A stretch of 64,000 bases of DNA from Micromonospora sp. H61 (GTDB lineage: Bacteria > Actinomycetota > Actinomycetes > Mycobacteriales > Micromonosporaceae), in the NCBI RefSeq assembly GCF_018070325.1, contig NZ_JAGPXY010000032.1, positions 1-64,000 on the forward strand, given 5' to 3'. Shown in pieces: positions 42,209-49,903 of the stretch (the first letter of the stretch is position 1; each line of letters starts with the position of its first letter). Below the pieces are notes generated by a model. The model was not told where the DNA came from and searched no databases. It saw only the letters and a list, made by a program, of their open reading frames with translations. The position numbers and the translations under genes were made by a program.

Positions 42209-43528
42209 GTGCCCGTTGTTCGACCCCCGCTCGACCGCCTCGGCGCCGACCCGGGCCGGCGCCGACTGCTCGGCGCGCTGCTCGGCGCACCTCTGCTCGC
42301 GTCCGGCGGGCTGGCGGGGTGCAGCGACGGCGCGGCCACCTCGACCCAGGACGGGCCCGTCGAGCTGTCGGTCTTCTGGTGGGGTGGCACCAAGCGGGCC
42401 GAGCTCACCGAGAAGGCGCTACGGCTCTACTCGGATCGCAACCCCAGGGTCACCTTCCGGGTCACCTGGCAGGGCGCCGACGGCTACTACGACCGGCTGG
42501 CCACCCAGGCGGGCGGCGGGAACGTACCGGACCTGATCCAGATCGACGACGCCATGCTGACCGAGTACACCCAACGTCAGGTCATCCTCGACCTCACCGA
42601 CCACCACCTGGATCTTCGGGGCCTGCCGGAAGGTCTGATCCGCTACGGCACTGTGCAGGGGCGGACGATGGCGGTGGCCGCCGGGCAGACCCACGCCGTG
42701 GTGGTGTTCAACCGGGACCTGCTGCGGGAGCTGGAGATGCCGGAGCCCCGCGCCGGGATGACCTGGGCCGACTACATCTCCTGGGCCACGCAGGTCACCG
42801 AGGCCAGCGACCGCCGGGTGGCCGGCACCATGGACGGGTCGGGCGACTACCGGGCGCTCTGGCTCTGGTTGCGGTCGCAGGGCGGCGAGTTCTACCGGGG
42901 CAACCAGCTCGGCTTCGGCGCGGACGAGCTGATCGCGTGGTTCGAGTTGTGGCAGCGGGCCCGCCGGGGCCGAGCCACACCGAGCGCGGCCCTGGTCGAG
43001 CAGGCCGACAGCGGCGAGCCGGCCCGGCAACTGGTGGTGAACGGGGTGACGGCGGCGTCCTTCGCCTGGTCGCACCAGCTCCCGGAGCTGCAACGACTCA
43101 CCGAGTCCGAGTTGGGCATCGTCGGCATTCCCGGCCCGCCGGGGGCTCAGTGGGCGCGAGCGTCGATGTACTGGGCGGGCTTCCGAGGCACCCGCCACCC
43201 GGACGCGGTCGCCGACGTGATCAACTTTCTGACCACAAATGGTGAGGTCGGCGCCGTTCTCGGCCACGAACGTGGGCTGAACGCCAGTGCCCAGGTCCGC
43301 CGCTACGCAGAGGGCAGCATCACCGACCCGGCGCAGCGACGTGCCGCCGAGTTCGGCGCCAGCATCGCCGACCTGCTCGGGCCGGCGCCGGCGCCGCCGC
43401 CCAAGGGGCACGCCAAGGTGCGCACCCTGCTGGTCACCGCCGCCGAGCGCATCCGCGTCAAGCGCGACGGCACCCGTGAGGCCACCGCGCGCTTCCTGTC
43501 CCAGGCCATCGCGGCTCTGGCGGTGTGA
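42209..43528 (+). CDS. ABC-transporter solute-binding lipoprotein (sugar type), orphan
   Basis: A 439-residue family-1 solute-binding protein anchored outside the cell by lipidation. The arginine-rich start ending GRRRLLGALLGAPLLASGGLAGC has Tat-like twin arginines and an LAGC lipobox. The mature part has VELSVFWWGGTKRAELTEKAL, PDLIQIDDAMLTEY and a C-terminal clamp region ASMYWAGFRG. No permease or ATPase gene adjoins it, so it either shares a transporter encoded elsewhere or acts as a sensor. GTG at 42209 follows AGGAGAG. Confidence 0.88.
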   Translation: MPVVRPPLDRLGADPGRRRLLGALLGAPLLASGGLAGCSDGAATSTQDGPVELSVFWWGGTKRAELTEKALRLYSDRNPRVTFRVTWQGADGYYDRLATQAGGGNVPDLIQIDDAMLTEYTQRQVILDLTDHHLDLRGLPEGLIRYGTVQGRTMAVAAGQTHAVVVFNRDLLRELEMPEPRAGMTWADYISWATQVTEASDRRVAGTMDGSGDYRALWLWLRSQGGEFYRGNQLGFGADELIAWFELWQRARRGRATPSAALVEQADSGEPARQLVVNGVTAASFAWSHQLPELQRLTESELGIVGIPGPPGAQWARASMYWAGFRGTRHPDAVADVINFLTTNGEVGAVLGHERGLNASAQVRRYAEGSITDPAQRRAAEFGASIADLLGPAPAPPPKGHAKVRTLLVTAAERIRVKRDGTREATARFLSQAIAALAV

Positions 43529-43585
43529 GCACCGGCGGTCGGCCCGGAGCCGGCCGCTGGTGATCCGCCGACGCCTCGGGCCCGG

Positions 43586-43834
43586 TCAGCGCGGCGGGCC
43601 ACCCCGGCGGTTGCGCATCAGCCGCAGCACCAGGAACACGACGATCGCGACCACCACCAGGCAGCAGAGCAGCGGGAGCACCCCGAAGCCGCTGCGGCCT
43701 CGCCGCCGGGCGGCCTCCACCACGAGTTCGCCGGTGCCCGTGGACGCCCAGGCCGCGACGGGTACGAAGACCGCCAGTACGACCGCACCGAAGACCGCGC
43801 TCAGGCGGCCCCACCACTTACCGAATGAAGACAT
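43586..43834 (-). CDS. Small two-span membrane protein
   Basis: An 82-residue protein with helix 1 at about residues 10-30 (LSAVFGAVVLAVFVPVAAWA) and helix 2 at about 52-70 (LPLLCCLVVVAIVVFLVLRLM), then a basic tail. The first helix could be an uncleaved signal. Function unknown. It is divergent from the large subtilase gene. Confidence 0.6.
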   Translation of the reverse strand: MSSFGKWWGRLSAVFGAVVLAVFVPVAAWASTGTGELVVEAARRRGRSGFGVLPLLCCLVVVAIVVFLVLRLMRNRRGGPPR

Positions 43835-43948
43835 GTGCCCATCCTCGCCGAAGCGCGCAACCTCGGCACGTCGGTCCACGCCGAATCACGGGACCGGATG
43901 GTCCGCAAGCTCTCCGTGCGGGGCGCAACGCGCTCGCAACGTCCCGGC

Positions 43949-43964
43949 AAAGATGATGATCTTT
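43949..43964. promoter_or_regulatory. AT-rich palindrome upstream of the subtilase gene
   Basis: AAAGAT-GATG-ATCTTT, perfectly symmetric, lies 33 bases before the protease start. It is conspicuous in this GC-rich genome and may be a regulator site. Confidence 0.4.
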
Positions 43965-43997
43965 ACATGAATCTCTCGAGGTGATCGGATTCGCCTC

Positions 43998-46900
43998 ATG
44001 CTCAACTCTGTAGACAGTGCGCGGATCTCTCGCACCCGAAGATCTGCGGCGGCAGCGGTCGGCGTCACCCTCGTCGCCGCCCTCCTCACCCCCACGGCGG
44101 CGCACGGCGCCCCGCCACCCCCACCGCCGCCGACCAAACCCGCTCCGAGCGGCAACGCGGACCGCGCACCCGTCACGGTCACGCTGATCACCGGCGACCG
44201 GGTGACCGTGACCCCGGGCGTCCACGGCGCAACCCCAACGGTGGATGTCAAGCGCGCCCCGGGCGCCACCGGCTCCGTACGCGTCTCCACTGAGGGTCGG
44301 GACACCTACGTGTACCCGGACGAGGCGATGCCGTACCTCGCCACCGGTCGACTCGACAAGCAACTGTTCGACGTCACCCAGCTCATCGCCCAGGGCTACG
44401 ACGACGCGCGGACCGCCGAACTCCCCCTGATCGTCACCCGCACGACGGGTACGGCGAAGCTCAGGACCGGCACCGCGCTGCCCGGCGCGCGGACCACGCT
44501 GGAGCTTCCCTCCGTCCGCGGCGAGGCGATCCGCACCCGCCGATCGCAGGCCGCTGACTTCTGGTCGGCCCTCACCGATGGACAGTCGCCGACCGGTCGC
44601 AGCGCTGCCACCCCGGCACCCTCCTTCGCGGCCGGCGTCGACAAGGTGTGGCTCGACGGCAAGGCGAAGGCCACCCTGGCCGACACCACCGCCCAGATCG
44701 GCGCGCCCGCGGCGTGGGCCGCGGGTGGCACCGGCAGCGGTGTCCGGGTCGCCGTCCTGGACAGCGGGGTGGACACCACCCACCCGGATCTCGCCGACCA
44801 GGTGGTGGCCTCGCGGAGCTTCATCCCCGGCCAGGACGTGATCGACCGGAACGGGCACGGCACCCACACCGCCTCCACCGTCGCCGGGACGGGCGCCGCC
44901 TCCGGAGGCAGGGAACGGGGCGTGGCCCCCGACGCCGACCTGGTGATCGGCAAGGTCCTCGACGAGTACGGCAGCGGGTCCATCTCGGGGATCATCGCGG
45001 GCATGGAGTGGGCGGCGCGGGCCGAGCACGCCAAAGTGATCAACATGAGTCTCGGCGTGAGCGCCTGGCACACCCAGGACGACCCGCTGAGCCAGGCCGT
45101 CAACCAGCTGACCGCCGAGACGGGTGCCCTCTTCGTCGTGGCCGCCGGCAACAGCGGACCAGATCCGTACACCCTCGGTGCGCCGGGCACCGCGGACGCC
45201 GCGCTGACCATCGGGGCGGTGGACACCTCCGACCACCTGGCGGGCTTCTCCAGCGTCGGACCCCGGCTGAACGACGAGGCCCTCAAGCCCGACATGACCG
45301 CTCCCGGGGTGGACGTGCTGGCGGCACGCTCGCAGCACATCTCCTGGGGTGAGGGCTACTACTACGCCGACAGTGGCACCTCGATGGCAGCGCCGCACGT
45401 CGCCGGGGCGGCCGCCCTGCTGGTCCAGAAGCACCCGACCTGGAGCGCGCGGCAGATCAAGGACGCGCTGATGAGCACCAGCGTCCGCACGCCCGACTAC
45501 GACGCCTACCAGGCCGGTAGCGGTCGGTTGAACGTCGCCGCCGCGTACCACCAGGACCAGGTCGTCGCGTCCGGGTCGGTGGACGCCGGACTCGTCGGCT
45601 GGGGCACCGCGCCACAGCCCATCAAGCGGACGATCACCTACACCAACACCACTGACAGCCCGATCGCGTTGGCGCTCTCCGTCGACAACGGCTCCGCCCC
45701 CGCGCAGACGTTCACGGCAACCGCCGACAGCGTCACGGTGCCCGCTCGGGCCAGCGCGACTGTCGACGTCGTGGTGGCCCCGGCGGGCCTTCCCGCCGGC
45801 AGGTACTCAGCCCAGGTCACGGCCCGCTTCGCCGCCGGCGAGGTGCACACGGCCGTCGGGGTCGCCGTCGAGTCCAAGAAGTACGACCTCACCATCCACC
45901 TGAAGGACCGCGCCGGCCGGCCCATGAGCGGCGAGGTCGAGGTCGTCAACGCCGAGACCGGCTCCGCCTTCATGTGGGTGCCCGACGGAAAGCTCACCGC
46001 CCGCCTGGCACCTGGCTCCTACACTGTCGTCACGGCGGCGGACGTGGAGGGTCTGCACGGGCCCCGCTCCCTCGGGCTCGCGATGCTGACCGCTCCCGAG
46101 GTCGACCTGACGACCAACCGGGTAGTGGAACTCGACGCCGCGCGGGCCCGCCAGGTGAAGGTGGCGACACCCCAGCCGACCGCCGTCGTCAACAGCAGAA
46201 TCGACGTCTACCGCTCCTTCACCTCGAGCGAGCCGACACCCACCGACTGGAGCGCCCTCCGCGAGACGTTCTGGCCGGGCGCCGCCTACGACAGCCTGTG
46301 GGCCCTGCCGACCAGGGACAAGGTGCGCAAGGGCAGCTTCGTCTTCACCACCCGGATCCGCGCCGCGCAGACGCCACTGGCGATCAGCTACCACGGCCGG
46401 CACCTCAGCCACCCGCTCGCGCAGCCCGGTTCCCCACCGCTGCCCGACGGCACCTCGCGCCTGGACGCCGTCTTCGCGGGCGACGGCGGCACCGCCGACT
46501 ACGCCGGCGTCTCCGCCCGCGGCAAGGCAGTGGTCGTCCGCGGCAACGACGCGGTGACCCCCACGGACCAGGCAGCGGCGGCGCACACCGCCGGTGCGGC
46601 GATGCTCGTCGTGGTCAACGACCGCGCCGGTCGCAAGAGCGACTGGTACGGCAACCCCGACGCGGTGACGCCCGGACCGGTCCCGGTGGCCTCGGTGACC
46701 ATGGACGAGGGCGAGGCGTTGATCCAGAAGATCACCGTCGCGGGCCGCAACCCGGTACGACTGGTAGTGGTCGCCCACCCCAGGGCGAAGTACCTGTACG
46801 ACCTGGTGGACTACCACAGCGGCGGGGTGCCGAAGGACCCGTCCGCCAAGACGGACCCGCGCAACCTCGCCCGGATCGATCTCACCTTCTCCCCGCCCCC

Positions 46901-47771
46901 GGGGAAGCAGTCCAGCGAGACCCGGATGGACTTCCCACCGTACGAGTACGCGGCGGCACGGCCGTTCCCGTTCGAGCCGGTAGCGCCGGGGCCGCGTACC
47001 GACTGGGTCTCCGCAGGCGGCGGCATCAAGTGGATGCAGTACGCCGACGTCGCCGACTGGGCGCGGTCCAACACGGAGGCCATCGCGTACCGGCCGGGCA
47101 GCGTCCAGAAGGACCGCTGGTTCGGGCCGATCACCCGGCCACGGCTGCTCAGCACCGAGATCCCGTTCCGTGGTGAGACGGCCATGAGCGCCTACATCCA
47201 GGGGTTCGGCGACGCGGGCGCCGCCCACAGCGGCGGGGCCAGCATGTCGCAGATCGCCACGTTCTATCAGGGCGACAAGCAGCTGACCCGGTTCGACGGC
47301 TGGCCGGAGGTCGGCGCTGGTGACCTGTCGCCGGAGAAGCTGCCGTACCGACTGGTCGTCGAGACCACTGGCAAGCCCGAGTTCAGCCCGTACTCGACCG
47401 CCACGCACACCGAGTGGAGCTTCGTCTCCGGCGGCAGCACTGAGGTGCAGGCCATCCCGCTGGTCCAACTGGACTACGGAACTGACGTGGACTTCGCGGG
47501 TCGGACGAAGCGCCGAACCGACTTCTCGATCACGCCCGTGGTGGTGGGCAGCACAGCGGCTCGGGACGCCGTGTCGTCACTTGAGTTGGAGATCTCCTAC
47601 GACGACGGGGCGACCTGGCAGCGGCAGGACCTGCGGGAGAAGAAGGGCACCTGGCAGGCGTCGCTGAACGCGCCGCACCGGGCCGACTTCGTGTCGATCC
47701 GGGTCACCGCCAAGCAGCGCAACGGTGGCGGCGTCACCCAGACCGTCACCCGGGCCTTCGGCCTGCGGTAG
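43998..47771 (+). CDS. Secreted S8-family (subtilisin-like) serine peptidase
   Basis: A 1257-residue exported protease. Signal peptide to about residue 37 (RSAAAAVGVTLVAALLTPTAAHG), a proline-rich linker, then a propeptide-like region to about 230. The catalytic domain has Asp255 (VAVLDSGVDTTHPDL), His287 (NGHGTHTAS) and Ser462 (GTSMAAPHVAG), with the oxyanion Asn in AAGNSGPD. The remaining 750 residues contain Fn-III-like beta domains and a protease-associated-type segment near 830-890 (GNDAVTPTDQAAAAHTAGAAMLVVVND). Likely a broad extracellular peptidase. It stands alone and ends at a strong terminator. Confidence 0.93.
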   Translation: MLNSVDSARISRTRRSAAAAVGVTLVAALLTPTAAHGAPPPPPPPTKPAPSGNADRAPVTVTLITGDRVTVTPGVHGATPTVDVKRAPGATGSVRVSTEGRDTYVYPDEAMPYLATGRLDKQLFDVTQLIAQGYDDARTAELPLIVTRTTGTAKLRTGTALPGARTTLELPSVRGEAIRTRRSQAADFWSALTDGQSPTGRSAATPAPSFAAGVDKVWLDGKAKATLADTTAQIGAPAAWAAGGTGSGVRVAVLDSGVDTTHPDLADQVVASRSFIPGQDVIDRNGHGTHTASTVAGTGAASGGRERGVAPDADLVIGKVLDEYGSGSISGIIAGMEWAARAEHAKVINMSLGVSAWHTQDDPLSQAVNQLTAETGALFVVAAGNSGPDPYTLGAPGTADAALTIGAVDTSDHLAGFSSVGPRLNDEALKPDMTAPGVDVLAARSQHISWGEGYYYADSGTSMAAPHVAGAAALLVQKHPTWSARQIKDALMSTSVRTPDYDAYQAGSGRLNVAAAYHQDQVVASGSVDAGLVGWGTAPQPIKRTITYTNTTDSPIALALSVDNGSAPAQTFTATADSVTVPARASATVDVVVAPAGLPAGRYSAQVTARFAAGEVHTAVGVAVESKKYDLTIHLKDRAGRPMSGEVEVVNAETGSAFMWVPDGKLTARLAPGSYTVVTAADVEGLHGPRSLGLAMLTAPEVDLTTNRVVELDAARARQVKVATPQPTAVVNSRIDVYRSFTSSEPTPTDWSALRETFWPGAAYDSLWALPTRDKVRKGSFVFTTRIRAAQTPLAISYHGRHLSHPLAQPGSPPLPDGTSRLDAVFAGDGGTADYAGVSARGKAVVVRGNDAVTPTDQAAAAHTAGAAMLVVVNDRAGRKSDWYGNPDAVTPGPVPVASVTMDEGEALIQKITVAGRNPVRLVVVAHPRAKYLYDLVDYHSGGVPKDPSAKTDPRNLARIDLTFSPPPGKQSSETRMDFPPYEYAAARPFPFEPVAPGPRTDWVSAGGGIKWMQYADVADWARSNTEAIAYRPGSVQKDRWFGPITRPRLLSTEIPFRGETAMSAYIQGFGDAGAAHSGGASMSQIATFYQGDKQLTRFDGWPEVGAGDLSPEKLPYRLVVETTGKPEFSPYSTATHTEWSFVSGGSTEVQAIPLVQLDYGTDVDFAGRTKRRTDFSITPVVVGSTAARDAVSSLELEISYDDGATWQRQDLREKKGTWQASLNAPHRADFVSIRVTAKQRNGGGVTQTVTRAFGLR

Positions 47772-47845
47772 AACCCGCCGGGGGGCCGGCACCGACGAGG
47801 TGCCGGCCCGTCCGGGCCCCTCAGTTCTGACAGCGGCACCAAACA

Positions 47846-47876
47846 AGTCCGGCCCCCACACTGTGGGGGCCGGACT
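47846..47876. terminator. Strong hairpin between the subtilase and tRNA genes
   Basis: AGTCCGGCCCCCACA and its exact complement meet around a single central base, giving a stem of about 13 bp once a loop is allowed. It lies 75 bases after the protease stop and 15 bases beyond the 3' end of the tRNA transcribed toward it, so it can end both. Confidence 0.8.
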
Positions 47877-47890
47877 CGTATCACTTTCAG

Positions 47891-47967
47891 TGGTAGCGGG
47901 GACAGGATTTGAACCTGCGACCTCTGGGTTATGAGCCCAGCGAGCTACCGAGCTGCTCCACCCCGCG
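47891..47967 (-). tRNA. Initiator tRNA-Met (CAT), CCA encoded
   Basis: 77 bases read on the minus strand as CGCGGGGTGGAGCAGC to CCCCGCTACCA. Initiator hallmarks are visible: an unpaired C1-U72 at the acceptor end, three G-C pairs in the anticodon stem (GGGCTCATAACCC), and a CAT anticodon. The T-arm GGTTCAAATCC is intact. The 3' CCA is encoded in the DNA. Confidence 0.97.
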
Positions 47968-48071
47968 TCGACTGGTTAAGACTAACTCACCCGTTCCGAG
48001 CGATGATCACCGGGGTCACCAACCGCTGCGGGCGCCCGTACTCGACGATGCCCAACGTGCCGGACAATGCC

Positions 48072-48107
48072 GAAAGCCCGCCCCGGCGTTTCCCGGGACG
48101 GGCTTTC
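48072..48107 (-). terminator. Hairpin between the two initiator tRNA genes
   Basis: GAAAGCCCG pairs with CGGGCTTTC; the inner part continues with CCCCGG against CCCGGG-type pairing and one mismatch. On the minus strand it lies just after the second tRNA gene and ends in GGGCTTTC, so it should end that transcript. Confidence 0.75.
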
Positions 48108-48112
48108 TCTCG

Positions 48113-48186
48113 TAGCGGGGACAGGATTTGAACCTGCGACCTCTGGGTTATGAGCCCAGCGAGCTACCGAGCTGCTCCACCCCGCG
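48113..48186 (-). tRNA. Initiator tRNA-Met (CAT), second copy without encoded CCA
   Basis: The 74 bases are identical to the body of the copy at 47891, but the sequence after A73 is CGAGAG rather than CCA, so the tail must be added by the CCA-adding enzyme. The two genes are in the same orientation, 145 bases apart, each followed by its own hairpin. Confidence 0.96.
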
Positions 48187-48274
48187 TCGGCTCGATAACC
48201 GTAGCGCACCGACCCGGGACACCGCAAAGCGACGCCGATACCGCACTCGCCGACACCCCTGACCTGGGCCGTTG

Positions 48275-49213
48275 TCAGTCGAGCCAGTTCTCGATCGCCG
48301 CGACCGCCCGTCGACTGTCCGCATCGACCTGGGACCGAACGGCCGCCGTGTGCTCCCAACCCTGCTCCCAGAGCACCGTCACCACGTCGCCGACCCGGAC
48401 CGCCCGGACCAGCCGAACCTCCTCCGTACCCGGCTCGCCCATCCCGTCCGGCATCGGGGCCCGCATCTCGAACAGCACCGACCCGTCCCCGTACGCCCCC
48501 GAGGCCAGCAGCCGCTGCCGCCACGTCCTGTTGTCGTCGGACAGCTTCTGGTCGGGGCAGCCGCGCACGGCCTGCCGCAGCTCCCGCAACGCGTCGTCGG
48601 CGCGGCCTGCCCGGTAGATGGTGATGGTGTGCCGGTAGCTGCCGTCCGGGACGTGCCCCGTCGGCGTCTCCGGCAACTTGTAGGCCAGGTAGCGACCACG
48701 GCGTTGGACCATTGCCGAGTCGCTGGGCAGGCGCGTCCCGCACAGCGTCGGCAGTGCCGGCCCCTCCCCCGAGGATTCCAGTCCGGTCCGATTCGGGGCC
48801 GCCAGCACGAAGAAGGCGCGGTCGGGGATCGAGGTGGGCGGTCGAGGTGCCGCCGGTCCGGTGGCCGGCTGCGACGGCGTACCGCTCGGGGTGGTCCGCG
48901 ACGGCGGCGGGGACGAGGGTGTCGACGCCGGAGTCGGTGTCGTCGACGGCAGGGGGGTCGCAGTCGCCCCGGTCGGCAGCGGGCCAGGGGTGTCGGCGGG
49001 CGGCGGCAGCGGTGCGGCGCCGTCCGCCGGGTACGCCAGTCGGCCACCGACGGCAACCCCGCCGACGAGCAGCGCCACCGCGAGCGTCGAACCGGCTACC
49101 CGGGCCCGGGCCCGCCGGTCGGCGAACCGTCGAAGCGACTCGGGATGGGTCAGCTCGTACCCGTCCGCGACGGTGCTGAGCGACCGGTACAGGGCAGAGA
49201 GTTCAACTGACAT
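48275..49213 (-). CDS. Single-span membrane protein, putative regulator of the adjacent sigma factor
   Basis: A 312-residue protein. A cytoplasmic N-terminal 40 residues precedes one helix (about 41-60, STLAVALLVGGVAVGG). Then come a Pro/Thr/Ser-rich stalk of about 70 residues and an extracellular domain with CGTRLPSDSAMVQRRGRYLAYKLP and RGCPDQKLSDD. It starts inside the sigma-factor gene (11-base overlap), the usual position of an anti-sigma factor. No known anti-sigma motif is visible, so the role is inferred from context. Confidence 0.7.
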   Translation of the reverse strand: MSVELSALYRSLSTVADGYELTHPESLRRFADRRARARVAGSTLAVALLVGGVAVGGRLAYPADGAAPLPPPADTPGPLPTGATATPLPSTTPTPASTPSSPPPSRTTPSGTPSQPATGPAAPRPPTSIPDRAFFVLAAPNRTGLESSGEGPALPTLCGTRLPSDSAMVQRRGRYLAYKLPETPTGHVPDGSYRHTITIYRAGRADDALRELRQAVRGCPDQKLSDDNRTWRQRLLASGAYGDGSVLFEMRAPMPDGMGEPGTEEVRLVRAVRVGDVVTVLWEQGWEHTAAVRSQVDADSRRAVAAIENWLD

Positions 49214-49712
49214 CGTTCGCCTCCAACTCCAGGGTGCAGAGGTCGGGCAGCAGCGCGGCCAGCCGGGACCGGCCTCGGGACAGCCAGGACTTCACGGTGC
49301 CGACCGGGACGTCGGTCTCCCGGGCGATCTCCTCGACGGACATGTCGAAGAGGTAGTGCAGGGCCAGCGCCTGCCGGTGCGTGGCGGGCAACTGCCGGAG
49401 CGCTCCGACCAGGAGCACCCCGTCCTCGCTGGGCGGGGGTGCGACAGCCGGTGGTCCGGTACGGCTCAGCACCACCCGCCAACGGTGCAGGCGCCGCCAG
49501 CGGTCGGTGGCCAGCCGGGCCACCACGAGCCGCAGCCACGCCTCCGGCGCCGGATGCGACGACAGTCGCCCCCACTGCCGCCAGGCCCGGGTGTACGCCT
49601 CCTGCACCAGGTCCTGGGCCTCGCTGTGGTCGCCAGCGATCGCATAGCCGTACCGCACCATCCGCCGAGCGGTGCTGCGGTAGAAGTCATCGAAGCTCTG
49701 CGCGTCCCGCAC
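49203..49712 (-). CDS. SigE-family (SCO-type) ECF RNA polymerase sigma factor
   Basis: A 169-residue sigma-70 family protein. Region 2 is FDDFYRSTARRMVRYGYAIAGDHSEAQDLVQEAYTRAWRQW. Region 4 is LRQLPATHRQALALHYLFDMSVEEIARETDVPVGTVKSWLSRGRSRL. It belongs to the abundant actinobacterial group paired with membrane regulators. GTG at 49712 follows GAGGGGGAA at six bases. The target genes are unknown; the downstream membrane gene overlaps it. Confidence 0.9.
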   Translation of the reverse strand: MRDAQSFDDFYRSTARRMVRYGYAIAGDHSEAQDLVQEAYTRAWRQWGRLSSHPAPEAWLRLVVARLATDRWRRLHRWRVVLSRTGPPAVAPPPSEDGVLLVGALRQLPATHRQALALHYLFDMSVEEIARETDVPVGTVKSWLSRGRSRLAALLPDLCTLELEANDVS

Positions 49713-49830
49713 GACTGTTCCCCCTCGTCCCCACCCCGTTGCATTGAGGACGGCGGACCGGCGTCGCAGGTTGCGGAGGTGGAGGGTGCTGTCGGTGACG
49801 TGACAGATACGCACAGATCACGACAACGGC

Positions 49831-49878
49831 CGAGCCCCCGCCGTTCGGACCTGATGCGGTCCGAACGACGGGGGCTCG
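49831..49878 (-). terminator. Terminator of the UPF0182 gene
   Basis: A 20-bp stem with one mismatch (CGAGCCCCCGCCGTTCGGAC against GTCCGAACGACGGGGGCTCG) and an 8-base loop, starting 25 bases after the stop. It is the longest hairpin in the window. Confidence 0.85.
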
Positions 49879-49903
49879 GGGAGGAACTGCGTGCGGTGGC
49901 GGG

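Noticed and set aside
43818..45551. 577-codon minus-strand frame over the subtilase
   Set aside because: Antisense to the catalytic domain of a real gene; repetitive Gly/Val/Arg content.
47982..48743. 253-codon minus-strand frame spanning a tRNA gene
   Set aside because: It crosses a tRNA and overlaps the real anti-sigma-like gene in another frame.
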